Source of the DNA: Sneathiellales bacterium | GTDB lineage: Bacteria > Pseudomonadota > Alphaproteobacteria > JANQFL01 | Direction: 5' to 3' | Length of the DNA stretch: 64,000 nt | Assembly: GCA_028277845.1 (NCBI GenBank) | Contig: JANQFL010000011.1 | Span: forward strand, 62,001-126,000 | Part shown: piece after piece, positions 1-7,925 of the stretch | Layout of the letters: each line of letters starts with the position of its first letter | Numbering within the stretch: position 1 is the stretch's first letter | Made by a program: the position numbers and the translations under genes | Notes under the pieces: model-generated | The model's database searches: none | Told to the model about the DNA's origin: nothing | Seen by the model: the letters and a program-made list of their open reading frames with translations, nothing else

Positions 1-64
1 GCATCTGTCTATCCCGAGCGAGCAGTGGCATTCCCCATCGAGGGAATGGCAGGCTGATTGTCGT

Positions 65-835
65 CTAGCTGCCGTCTACCGGCTCCGTCAGCTTGTCGCC
101 CACGGCAACACGACCGGCATCGACAACGGTGGCGTAAACCCCAAGGTCGGCATGACCAAAGGCCTTTTGCAGGGTCCGCGGAATGTTCATGTCCCGCTCG
201 CCCTTGCCGGGATCGACATTGGTGGCCGCACAGCGTTGCGTCCTGTCGATGATCCGCATTTTGACATCGCCGATGACCACTTCCTTACCGACCCAACCGA
301 ATTCCCGCCAAGCATCCAATCCATCGATATAGATGTTGCCGCGGAATCGCATCGGATCGACGGGCGCGCCCACGACCCTTTCCAAATCGCGCACACTGGA
401 CAGGTTGATCAGCGACAACAACTGAATGCCGACATCCGAAAAGCAATGATCCTTCGCTGACACGAGCCGCGGGCTGCCGCGGACCTCGCCCTCCAGCCAG
501 GCGCCGAAGAACTGCTCGATCAGCTTCCGGCCGATCGGCGTATTGATGTCGCCGCGCGCAACATCCTTGCCATCGCGCCGGATGATCAGTACGCCGTTGG
601 CTTCGTCGAAGCGGGTCTGCAGTTTGGCCAACCGCGGGTTGGCCATCAGCATCAGGAAGTGGGTTTTGGACAAAGGTTTCGGATCGGCCGGATCGAACGG
701 CGCCGACCCTTGCGCCAACGCAAAGGCGCGATCCAAGGGAATGCCGCCGCGCTCTTCCAGTTGCGTTTCCGTCAAGGCCTCTGGACTCAGGCCCTTTACA
801 GGGTAGCGGTAAATATGGCCGACGGTGGCAGTCAA
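65..835 (-). CDS. MOSC domain-containing protein
   Basis: MOSC-fold protein, a domain shared with molybdenum-cofactor sulfurases; stand-alone members are thought to handle sulfur or Moco, with the substrate unknown. An N-terminal beta-barrel (about residues 3-95, opening with HIYRYPVKGLSPE) precedes the MOSC core (about 120-255), which keeps its conserved cysteine, C202 in QRCAATNVDPG. The start is TTG, and its bases overlap the TGA of the upstream DUF1178 gene (TTGA), so the pair is probably translationally coupled. No in-frame ATG lies nearby, and 256 aa is a normal length for the family. Confidence 0.88.
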   Translation of the reverse strand: MTATVGHIYRYPVKGLSPEALTETQLEERGGIPLDRAFALAQGSAPFDPADPKPLSKTHFLMLMANPRLAKLQTRFDEANGVLIIRRDGKDVARGDINTPIGRKLIEQFFGAWLEGEVRGSPRLVSAKDHCFSDVGIQLLSLINLSSVRDLERVVGAPVDPMRFRGNIYIDGLDAWREFGWVGKEVVIGDVKMRIIDRTQRCAATNVDPGKGERDMNIPRTLQKAFGHADLGVYATVVDAGRVAVGDKLTEPVDGS

Positions 836-1257
836 CTGTTGCGCCGTGGCAGCCAGGGCAGTTGGCCGATCTCCAGGCCTTCCTCGACCATTTCCTTGGC
901 GTCCTCGGCCGACGCCTCGCCGTAGATGCCCCGCTTCTCAGATTCGCCGTAATGGATCTTGCGCGCTTCCTCGGGAAACTCGGAACCGACATAGTCGCAA
1001 TTGGATTCGACATGGTCGCGCAGCTCGCGCAGCAATTCCATTGCTTTGCTGTCCGAGTCATCGGACACGACGGTCGTCGGTTTTTCTTCCGACTTTGTGG
1101 AAATGCGCGGGGCCATCGGCGCTTTCTTGACCTTGGTGTCGCCGCAGACCGGACACTGCACGGCCTTCGCCTTGACCTGTTTCTCGAACGATGCGCTGTC
1201 CGGGAACCAGGCCTCGAAAACGTGCTCGGATGTGCATTTCAAATCGAAAAGAATCAT
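832..1257 (-). CDS. DUF1178 family protein
   Basis: Small conserved alphaproteobacterial protein of unknown function (141 aa). It opens with MILFDLKCTSEHVFEAWF, the typical DUF1178 N-terminus, and has a zinc-ribbon-like set of C8, H12 and a CPVCGD knuckle (C35, C38). The middle is low complexity and acidic. I chose the ATG at 1257 over the TTG six bases upstream because family members start at MI. It is the first gene of a two-gene unit with the MOSC protein and overlaps it by 4 bases. Cysteine pairs suggest metal binding, which is inference. Confidence 0.87.
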   Translation of the reverse strand: MILFDLKCTSEHVFEAWFPDSASFEKQVKAKAVQCPVCGDTKVKKAPMAPRISTKSEEKPTTVVSDDSDSKAMELLRELRDHVESNCDYVGSEFPEEARKIHYGESEKRGIYGEASAEDAKEMVEEGLEIGQLPWLPRRNS

Positions 1258-1375
1258 TGCCAATCAACGCGCTATGTCGTTTTACTACGCTTACGTTCCC
1301 TATATTTGGCGATTTTTGGTCGATTGGGCAAGCCTTGCGGCCATCCCATGGCCAGAGCCGATTGCAGATACTCCC

Positions 1376-1885
1376 GTGAATTCCACTCCGTCACCCTGGA
1401 TCCTTCAATTTTGTCACCTTGTTCCGGCCGGCGGAAGCGTGCTCGATCTCGCTTGTGGCGGCGGCCGTCATTCCCGCCTGATGCGCGATCGCGGACATCG
1501 AGTGACCGCCGTCGATATCAATGTCGGAAAGCTGGAAGACTTGGCGAGCGATCCGCAAGTCGAGGTGGTGCAAGCCGACCTGGAAAACGATGGCTGGCCG
1601 TTCACCGATCGTTTGTTCGATGGCATCGTCGTCACCAACTACCTGCACCGTCCGCTAATGCCTGCCTTGGTGTCGGCCCTGGCACCGGGCGGCGTTCTGA
1701 TCTACGAGACGTTCGCCATCGGCAACGAGCGCTTCGGCAAGCCGAGCAACCCGGATTTTCTGCTCAAGCCCAACGAACTCCTGCATGCGGCTCTGCCAGC
1801 GCTGACCGTCATCGCTTACGAACACGGCGAGGACACGGAGCCCAAGCCGGCGATGCGCCAACGAATTTGTGCCGTGAAATCCTAA
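1376..1885 (+). CDS. Class I SAM-dependent methyltransferase
   Basis: Small methyltransferase of unknown substrate. The SAM-binding motif I is clear (VLDLACGGGRHS), followed by an acidic residue after strand 2 (VTAVDIN) and a motif-II-like segment (FDGIVVTNYLHRP). The start is uncertain: an ATG at 1274 would add 34 residues that look unlike coding sequence, in an AT-rich stretch only 16 bp from the divergent DUF1178 start. I therefore prefer the GTG at 1376, just before SPWILQFCHLVPAGG. It converges with the TfoX-like gene, their stop codons overlapping by 3 bases. Confidence 0.8.
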   Translation: MNSTPSPWILQFCHLVPAGGSVLDLACGGGRHSRLMRDRGHRVTAVDINVGKLEDLASDPQVEVVQADLENDGWPFTDRLFDGIVVTNYLHRPLMPALVSALAPGGVLIYETFAIGNERFGKPSNPDFLLKPNELLHAALPALTVIAYEHGEDTEPKPAMRQRICAVKS

Positions 1886-2133
1886 CCGGCTTCGGATTTG
1901 AGTTTCTGTTTCAGATCGCGTGGCAAGGCATTCCAGTGCACGTCGGTCAGTGCGCCATGCAATGCGTACAGGCAAACCAGGGATGTGCCGCGCGGGTTCA
2001 TATGTTTGAGCCGGCGATAGGCGTCGACGGCACCCACCTGGCGCAGAGCCTGCTCATCGTCGATGCCGGCGTCGCGCAATTTGCGCGCCGTCACGGCGCC
2101 GATATTGCGCAGCTTACCTAAAGGCCGGTTCAT
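1882..2133 (-). CDS. TfoX C-terminal domain protein
   Basis: Protein of 83 aa consisting only of the TfoX/Sxy C-terminal domain, a helix-hairpin-helix-like fold. It begins RNIGAVTARKLRDAGI and ends ALPRDLKQKLKSEAG. In gammaproteobacteria full-length TfoX promotes competence gene expression; stand-alone C-terminal domains are common in alphaproteobacteria and have no proven role. The ATG at 2133 lies inside the end of the upstream AMP nucleosidase gene, so coupling is likely. A start at 2181 is possible but the extra residues are not family-like. Confidence 0.82.
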   Translation of the reverse strand: MNRPLGKLRNIGAVTARKLRDAGIDDEQALRQVGAVDAYRRLKHMNPRGTSLVCLYALHGALTDVHWNALPRDLKQKLKSEAG

Positions 2134-3589
2134 CGAAGCTGCGCAGTTTGCGGGAATGCAGTTGCCCGACACCGGTTTCACCGATCAGGCGGATCGCTTC
2201 AAGTCCGATGCGCAAATGCTGACTGATGCGTTCGCGGTACATGGCATTGGCCATGCCGCGCAATTTGATCTCGCCGTGCATCGGCTTGTCGGACACACAC
2301 AGCAAGGTGCCGTACGGCACGCGGAAGCGGAAGCCGTTGGCGGCGATGGTCGCCGATTCCATATCGACGGCGATGGCCCGCGCCTGGTTGAGGCGCTGGA
2401 AAAGCTCGTGGTAGCGCAATTCCCAATTGCGGTTGTCGGTGGATGCGACCGTGCCCGTACGCATGCGGGTTTTGAGTTCGGTGCCATGCAGACCGGTGAT
2501 CGACGCCACCGCATCCTGCAGGGCCACCTGAACTTCGGCGATGGGCGGTACCGGCGCCCACAAGGGCAGATCCTGATCCAGCACATGGTCCTCGCGCACA
2601 TACCCGTGGGCCAGGACGTAATCCCCCAACTGCTGGCTATGGCGCAGGCCGGCGCAGTGGCCGAGCATCAGCCAGCAATGCGGCCGCAATACCGCGATGT
2701 GGTCGGTGGCCGTCTTGGCGTTACTCGGACCGACGCCGATATTGACCAGGGTGATGCCGCTACGGTCGGGCTTGACCAAGTGATAGGCCGGCATTTGCGG
2801 CAAATGCTGCGGCGCTTCGCCGCTGCGCGGATCATCACTGAATCGCGGGTTCGGGGTGACGACGTCACCGGGTTCCACCATGGCCGTGTATTCCGATCCC
2901 GTGTAGACCTGCTCGCGGCCATACTCGACGAATTCGTCGACGTAGCGCTGATAGTTGGTGAAAAACACGAAACGCTGAAAATACTTCGTCGAGGTGGCCG
3001 TGTAATGCCCCAGCCGGTGCACCGAATAGTCGACCCGCTCGGCCGGAAACAACGCCAGGGGGTCAGGCTCGCCGGGTACGGACACGTCGGTCCCGTTGGC
3101 GATGTCGTCACTGGTCGCGGCAAGGTCCGGCATGGCGAAGTGGGTCGACATGCGCCGGACATCCTCGGACGTGACGCCGGCCGTCGAATCCTCGACCACG
3201 AACGGCAAGGGAATCTTGCGGTCGCTGAGTCCGACCACCACCGGCGCCCGGTGATTGTCCAGCAGATGACCGATTTGCGAGGTGTAGTAGTCGGCAAACA
3301 GATCCGGGCGGGTCACGGTCGTGCCGTAGACACCGGGATCATGCAAGGCACCATAGGACAGCCGGTTTTCGGCCGCCAGTTCGCCGGGACCTATGGTAAT
3401 GCCGACATAGGGATAACACGCCGACTGCAAGGCCGACGCATCGGGTGCGCCACCTTTGGCGGCCTTCTCAAATTCCTGACGGATAATGTCCGCGCTGCGC
3501 TCGTAAATCTCGATGATGCGCGCGACGGCTTGTTCTGCGTTGTCAAATTCCGCGAGATCGGAAACGTTTCCGTGTCCTTCGCCTGCCAT
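2114..3589 (-). CDS. amn: AMP nucleosidase
   Basis: Hydrolyses AMP to adenine and ribose 5-phosphate, a purine-salvage and adenylate-pool control enzyme in the cytoplasm. The 491-aa length is close to the E. coli enzyme (484 aa). An N-terminal AMN-specific domain (about residues 15-180) is followed by a nucleoside-phosphorylase-like domain. Recognisable segments include HRLGHYTATSTKYFQRF, TLVNIGVGPSNAKTATDH and the late AIAVDMESATIAANGFR, where the DMES stretch matches the ribose-binding Glu region of phosphorylases. It starts at an ATG and overlaps the TfoX-like gene downstream. Confidence 0.95.
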   Translation of the reverse strand: MAGEGHGNVSDLAEFDNAEQAVARIIEIYERSADIIRQEFEKAAKGGAPDASALQSACYPYVGITIGPGELAAENRLSYGALHDPGVYGTTVTRPDLFADYYTSQIGHLLDNHRAPVVVGLSDRKIPLPFVVEDSTAGVTSEDVRRMSTHFAMPDLAATSDDIANGTDVSVPGEPDPLALFPAERVDYSVHRLGHYTATSTKYFQRFVFFTNYQRYVDEFVEYGREQVYTGSEYTAMVEPGDVVTPNPRFSDDPRSGEAPQHLPQMPAYHLVKPDRSGITLVNIGVGPSNAKTATDHIAVLRPHCWLMLGHCAGLRHSQQLGDYVLAHGYVREDHVLDQDLPLWAPVPPIAEVQVALQDAVASITGLHGTELKTRMRTGTVASTDNRNWELRYHELFQRLNQARAIAVDMESATIAANGFRFRVPYGTLLCVSDKPMHGEIKLRGMANAMYRERISQHLRIGLEAIRLIGETGVGQLHSRKLRSFDEPAFR

Positions 3590-3616
3590 TTAACTGCCTT
3601 TTGTTGTTATCGAAAT

Positions 3617-4474
3617 TCATTCGGCGGCTTCCACATCGATCAAGGGCGTCGGCGCGGCGTAAAGCCGGTCGTGGTCGAGCGACGGTATCCGTCCCCGCAC
3701 CTCCGCAACCCTTGCCATATCCAGTTCGGCCATCACGAAGCCCGGCTCGTCGCCGCCGTCGGCCAGGACCTCACCCCACGGATCGATGATGAGCGAATGA
3801 CCAAATGTGCGCCGCTCGCCGGGATGAACCCCGCATTGCGCCGGCGCAAACACGAAACAGCCCGTCTCCACCGCCCGTGCCCGCAACAGCAAATGCCAGT
3901 GCGCCTCGCCCGTCACCTTGGTGAAGGCGGCCGGTACGCTGATCATGCGCGCGCCACCCTTGGCCAGCGCCCGGTACAGATGCGGGAAGCGCACGTCGTA
4001 GCACACGGTCATGCCGAGCACGCCCCACGGCGTCTGTACCAGCACGGCCGAGTCGCCGGGGCGGTAGGTCTTGGATTCGCGGTAGGATTCGCCCGACGGC
4101 AAATCGACGTCGAACATGTGAATTTTGTCGTAGCGGGCTGCAATAGTGCCCGAAGAGTCGATCAGGAACGACCGGTTGGCGATGCGCTCCTCATCGTCGA
4201 CCCGCACGGAAAGCGATCCGATCAGCAGCCATCGTCCGGTCTTGGCGGCCAGTTCCCGGAACGCCGAAAGAGCGGCGTGCTCACTCTCGATTTGCGCCTT
4301 GTCCCATGCCGCACGGCGACGGAATTCGATCATGCCCGTCGTTTCGGGTGTCGCAATGAGGTCCGCGCCGGCTTCGGCGGCCCGTATGATCCAGTCCGTG
4401 GCGTGCGCGATGTTCTCCGCGACCTCGGCCCCGGAATTCAACTGCAGGCATGCCAGCTTGAACGGATCGGCCAT
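3617..4474 (-). CDS. Carbon-nitrogen hydrolase (Nit1-type amidase)
   Basis: Nitrilase-superfamily amidase of 285 aa. The catalytic triad is visible: E44 in ATPETTGMIE, K117 in YDKIHMFDVD and C158 in GMTVCYDVRFP. The Nit1/NIT2-like subgroup includes deaminated-glutathione amidase and omega-amidase; which applies here cannot be told from sequence. The ATG at 4474 shares its A with the TGA of grxC (TGATG), indicating translational coupling with glutaredoxin. That pairing is common in alphaproteobacteria and fits a glutathione-repair role. A TTG one codon upstream is a less likely start. Confidence 0.92.
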   Translation of the reverse strand: MADPFKLACLQLNSGAEVAENIAHATDWIIRAAEAGADLIATPETTGMIEFRRRAAWDKAQIESEHAALSAFRELAAKTGRWLLIGSLSVRVDDEERIANRSFLIDSSGTIAARYDKIHMFDVDLPSGESYRESKTYRPGDSAVLVQTPWGVLGMTVCYDVRFPHLYRALAKGGARMISVPAAFTKVTGEAHWHLLLRARAVETGCFVFAPAQCGVHPGERRTFGHSLIIDPWGEVLADGGDEPGFVMAELDMARVAEVRGRIPSLDHDRLYAAPTPLIDVEAAE

Positions 4475-4734
4475 CAAGCAGCCTCCAGCATTGCGTCCAG
4501 CTTGCCGTCATAGTCGAGTTCGAAGAGATCGTCACAGCCACCCACATGGGTATCGCCGATAAAGATCTGCGGCACCGTGTGGGCGCCACCGGCGCGCTCC
4601 ATCATCTCCTGACGGGCACCGGGCGTGGAACCAACGTCAATTTCGTTGAATTGAACGCCCTTTTTCTCAAGCAACTGCTTGGCCCGGAAGCAGAAGCCGC
4701 AGAACATACTGGTGTAGATGGTTACGTCGGACAT
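4474..4734 (-). CDS. grxC: Glutaredoxin 3
   Basis: Dithiol glutaredoxin, 86 aa, reducing protein disulfides and glutathione mixed disulfides. The active site is C12-G-F-C15 rather than the usual CPYC or CPFC, so the proline after the first cysteine is glycine. The cis-proline loop HTVPQIF and the glutathione-binding GGCDDLFEL are intact. It overlaps the downstream C-N hydrolase gene by one base and follows the comF-like gene by 32 bp on the same strand. Confidence 0.94.
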   Translation of the reverse strand: MSDVTIYTSMFCGFCFRAKQLLEKKGVQFNEIDVGSTPGARQEMMERAGGAHTVPQIFIGDTHVGGCDDLFELDYDGKLDAMLEAA

Positions 4735-4766
4735 GGTTCGATTCTCACTCGCACTGGCGTTCCTAC

Positions 4767-5558
4767 CTATATAACGCCGGCATCCTGCCGCACAACCCGA
4801 GTCACGGTGAGAACATTGACCTCCCGGCAGCCCGCACGGAGCAGGGTGCGGGCGCAGTTTTCCGCGGTGGCGCCCGTGGTCATGACATCGTCCACCAAAA
4901 CAGCACGGCGGTCGACGATGCGCGCCCGGTCCGAGTCCCGGACGGATATGGCGCCCTGCAGGTTGCGGAACCGGGCTTGGCGGCTCAATCCCTTTTGCGG
5001 CGGGGTCGGCCGGCGGCGGACCAACGTTCTCGCCCCCACCTCGGTTCCGGTCAGTTTGCCGATTTCGGCCGCCAGCAGCGCGGACTGGTTGAACCGGCGA
5101 TCGAACAACCGCCGGCGATGCAGGGGTACGGGGACGACCAGGTCGCCCTTTTCGATTAAATCTCCCGCTGTTCGCACCATCCACGCGGCGAGTGCCGGAA
5201 CCGTTTCCGTCCGGTCACCGTGTTTCAGCGCCAAGACCAACGACCGGCCCGTCCCTTCGTACCGCAGCGCCGAGCGCGCCTGATGAAAAGCCGGAGCGCG
5301 CCGTGCACATTCGCCGCACACCGCGCCCGGCCCCACATCGTAATCGAGCGGCAAGCCGCAACACCGGCAATAGGGCTCGCTGATGAATTCCGCCCCGGTC
5401 CAACAGGGACCACACAGTTGGCCCACCGTCGCCACCGGTTCGCCGCAGGACAGGCATCGGGGCGGCAGCACGATATCGATCGCGCGCCGGACTACTTTAC
5501 CGAAACCGGGATATTTGGAGAATATACCGCCCACGGCACTATTTTGCGTGGAAGGCAC
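4767..5558 (-). CDS. ComF family protein (double zinc ribbon, PRTase)
   Basis: ComF-type protein of about 263 aa. The N-terminal half has a double zinc ribbon (RCLSCGEP and LCGPC, then YCRCCGLP and VCGEC, about residues 35-85). The C-terminal half is a type I phosphoribosyltransferase fold with the PRPP loop AVLVDDVMTTGATAENC near residue 220. Homologues take part in DNA uptake in naturally competent bacteria, but most environmental copies are uncharacterised. The start is a GTG (5558); a second in-frame GTG at 5534 is equally possible. The gene diverges from the methyltransferase at 5627. Confidence 0.9.
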   Translation of the reverse strand: MPSTQNSAVGGIFSKYPGFGKVVRRAIDIVLPPRCLSCGEPVATVGQLCGPCWTGAEFISEPYCRCCGLPLDYDVGPGAVCGECARRAPAFHQARSALRYEGTGRSLVLALKHGDRTETVPALAAWMVRTAGDLIEKGDLVVPVPLHRRRLFDRRFNQSALLAAEIGKLTGTEVGARTLVRRRPTPPQKGLSRQARFRNLQGAISVRDSDRARIVDRRAVLVDDVMTTGATAENCARTLLRAGCREVNVLTVTRVVRQDAGVI

Positions 5559-5626
5559 CGCCGGGAGTCAATGCCCCCGGCAGCAATTTTTCTTGCCAAT
5601 GGACCGCGTGGCGCCATAGTTCCGGC

Positions 5627-6517
5627 ATGAACGATACCGTCGCCCCGTTTGACCGCCCAGCCGTACGCCGCAAACGTGACCGGGCGGCCGGAAACCATGA
5701 CTGCGAGTTCCTGTTTGCCGAAGTGGCGGAGCGTCTCGCCGACCGGCTGGCGGACGTGAAGCGGGATTTTCCATTGGCGCTGGAGCTGGGCAGCCGGTGC
5801 GGCCATTTCAGCCGCAGTTTGAATGGCCGGGGCGGCATCCAAACCTTGATCCAAAGCGATCTGTCGGCGGCCATGCTCGATGGCACGGATGGATTGCGGG
5901 CGGCCGCGGATGAAGAGGCCCTGCCCTTCGCCGAAAATCGCTTCGATCTGGTCGTCGGCAGTCTCTCCCTCCACTGGGTCAATGATCTGCCGGGTACGCT
6001 GATACAGGCAAACCGCTGCCTGAAGCCGGACGGCTTGTTTCTCGCCGCCTTGTTCGGCGGCGATACTCTGTCGGAATTGCGCCAGGTTCTGTTGGAGGCC
6101 GAAGCGGACATGGAAGGCGGCGTCAGCCCGAGGGTCTCTCCCTTCATCGACATACGCGACGCCGGCGGGTTGTTGCAGCGGGCCGGCCTGGCGTTGCCGG
6201 TGGTCGACAGCGAAACCATCACCGTCACCTATGAGGACCCACTCAAACTCATGCGCGATCTTAACGCCATGGGGGAGAGCAATGCCTTGGTCCAGCGGCG
6301 CAAGACATTCAGCCGGCGCGATACGCTGGCCAAGGCGGCGGCGCTCTATCATGCAAAATACGCCGGTTCCGACGGGCGGGTGCCGGCCACATTCCAGATC
6401 ATCACCCTGACCGCCTGGGCGCCCGACGCCAGCCAACCGAAGCCCTTGAAACCCGGCAGCGCGAAGACGCGCCTGGCGAAGGCGCTGGGTACGGACGAAC
6501 AAACGATCGACGATTGA
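5627..6517 (+). CDS. NDUFAF5/BioC-like methyltransferase
   Basis: SAM-dependent methyltransferase of 296 aa. Motif I is LALELGSRCGHFSRSL, and the segment LSLHWVNDLPGTLIQANRCLK is typical of the NDUFAF5 (C20orf7) branch of the BioC-like family. Mitochondrial NDUFAF5 hydroxylates an arginine in a complex I subunit; alphaproteobacterial homologues are presumed complex I assembly factors, which is an inference here. The C-terminal segment RDLNAMGESNAL and the late TFQIITLTAWAP also fit. It starts at an ATG 68 bp from the divergent comF-like gene. Confidence 0.88.
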   Translation: MNDTVAPFDRPAVRRKRDRAAGNHDCEFLFAEVAERLADRLADVKRDFPLALELGSRCGHFSRSLNGRGGIQTLIQSDLSAAMLDGTDGLRAAADEEALPFAENRFDLVVGSLSLHWVNDLPGTLIQANRCLKPDGLFLAALFGGDTLSELRQVLLEAEADMEGGVSPRVSPFIDIRDAGGLLQRAGLALPVVDSETITVTYEDPLKLMRDLNAMGESNALVQRRKTFSRRDTLAKAAALYHAKYAGSDGRVPATFQIITLTAWAPDASQPKPLKPGSAKTRLAKALGTDEQTIDD

Positions 6518-6635
6518 TTGTCCTCAAGGCCGTGGCGATCGGTCAGGGTTTACTATTTCGTTACTAACTTCACGGCACTTGAACCCGGAAGGGTGGTTTT
6601 CAATAATCGGCTCGATACGATCCGAGTTGTAAGCG

Positions 6636-6965
6636 ATGAGGGTTTCCATGCTTGTGCGAGCAATGACGACGGCTGTGATTGTAATGATGAGTACGGCGTC
6701 CGCCTGGGCCGCCGATCCCGCCGAGGGCAGGAAAATCGCGCAGCGCTGGTGCGCCGAATGCCATTTGGTCAGTCCCGATCAGAGCGGCAGCGTTCCCGTC
6801 GGTCCGCCCACGTTCGAGACCATCGCCAAGGGCCAGGCGGGCAATGCCGATTATCTGAAGACCTTCCTGGCAGCACCCCACACCAAGGACATGCGCGGCC
6901 TCAAACTGAACCGCTACGACATCAATGATCTGGCGGCGTATATCGGCTCCCTGGGCACCAACTAA
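6636..6965 (+). CDS. Small class I c-type cytochrome
   Basis: Periplasmic monohaem cytochrome c. A signal peptide covers about residues 1-25 (hydrophobic core, then SAWA before DPAEG). The haem-binding motif is C39-AE-C42-H43, and M86 in HTKDMRGLKL is the likely sixth ligand. Two starts fit: the ATG at 6636, or the ATG at 6648 preceded by GAGGG at good spacing. Both give a usable signal peptide. It converges with the nudix gene, separated by one base, and no redox partner is adjacent. Confidence 0.9.
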   Translation: MRVSMLVRAMTTAVIVMMSTASAWAADPAEGRKIAQRWCAECHLVSPDQSGSVPVGPPTFETIAKGQAGNADYLKTFLAAPHTKDMRGLKLNRYDINDLAAYIGSLGTN

Positions 6966-6966
6966 G

Positions 6967-7380
6967 TCACAGCAGGTCGCGCAGCATGGCGACCAAGGGG
7001 ACGTCCGCCGCCGGCATGGGCAAGTCGGCCATATGGACCGGCCTGACCCACTTCAGGGTTTGGCCTTCCAAGGGCCGGACCGTGCCTTCCCAACGCCGGC
7101 AAACGTAGAGCGGCATCAGCAAATGAAAATCGTCGTATTCATGCGACGCGAACGTAAACGGCGCCAGGCAGCTTTCCGTCACGTCGATATCCAGTTCTTC
7201 TTTTAGCTCGCGGATCAGGGCGGCTTCCGGAGTCTCCCCGTCATGCACCTTGCCGCCGGGAAATTCCCACAGCCCGGCCATCGATTTGCCTTCCGGCCGC
7301 TGCGCCATGAGAACGCGCCCGTCGATGTCCACCAGCGCGACGGCAACGACGAGGGTCATGGTCAGTTCCGTGCCGGTCAT
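6967..7380 (-). CDS. MutT-type nudix hydrolase
   Basis: Nudix hydrolase of 137 aa, probably an 8-oxo-dGTP or related (d)NTP diphosphatase that protects the nucleotide pool. The nudix box is complete (GGKVHDGETPEAALIRELKE, then EL), with the metal-binding REL-KEEL core. It starts at ATG 7380, which overlaps the TGA of the upstream GNAT gene (ATGA). It is the last gene of the argJ-GNAT-mutT unit, an arrangement widespread in alphaproteobacteria. Confidence 0.92.
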   Translation of the reverse strand: MTGTELTMTLVVAVALVDIDGRVLMAQRPEGKSMAGLWEFPGGKVHDGETPEAALIRELKEELDIDVTESCLAPFTFASHEYDDFHLLMPLYVCRRWEGTVRPLEGQTLKWVRPVHMADLPMPAADVPLVAMLRDLL

Positions 7381-7925
7381 GCCGGATCCACCGTGTAGTC
7401 CCACAGGCTGACCCTGCGCACGCCGCCGCGATGGGGATAGGTTCTGTCTTCCTCGCCGGTCTTCACGAAGCCGATTTTACGCAACACGTTCTCGGACGCT
7501 TGGTTGCCAAGAAAAACACGGGCCAGGATGCGATCCAGAACCATTTTCTCGGCGGCAAACTCGATCATCGCCGCCGCCGCTTCCGTTGTATATCCCTGCC
7601 CCCAATAAGGCTCGCCCAGCCAGTAGCCGAGGATACCTTCGTTCCTGTTTTGACGGTAATTGACGGAGATAACGCCGATCAGCCCCTCACCGGCTTTGAC
7701 GATGGCCAGGGCGTAGTCCTCATCGGCCTTGATCTTGTCGCGGGTTTCCTGGATCCACACCTCGGCCAAGCCGTCCGGATAGGGATACGGCACCACGTCC
7801 AGGGTCTGCGACACGGTCCAATTGCCGGCCAGGGACTGAACCCGCGCCGCATCCAAAACAATCAGCGGCCGCAATTCCAGCCGTTCGGTGCACAACGGCC
7901 ACGGTTGTCCGGATAATGCCGTCAC
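7377..7925 (-). CDS. GNAT family N-acetyltransferase
   Basis: RimJ/RimL-like GNAT acetyltransferase of 182 aa. It begins with the usual ERLELRPL strand and carries the acetyl-CoA pyrophosphate loop YWGQGYTTEAAAAMI, then ASENVLRKIGFVKTGE. The substrate is unknown; relatives acetylate ribosomal protein N-termini or small molecules. The GTG at 7925 is chosen because it overlaps the argJ stop codon (GTGA), mirroring the ATGA overlap at the other end. The ORF is open further upstream but that part lies within argJ. Confidence 0.88.
   Translation of the reverse strand: MTALSGQPWPLCTERLELRPLIVLDAARVQSLAGNWTVSQTLDVVPYPYPDGLAEVWIQETRDKIKADEDYALAIVKAGEGLIGVISVNYRQNRNEGILGYWLGEPYWGQGYTTEAAAAMIEFAAEKMVLDRILARVFLGNQASENVLRKIGFVKTGEEDRTYPHRGGVRRVSLWDYTVDPA

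Noticed and set aside
2063-4513. 816-aa plus-strand open frame
   Set aside because: It runs opposite amn and the amidase, which have clear motifs; its translation has no family-like pattern.
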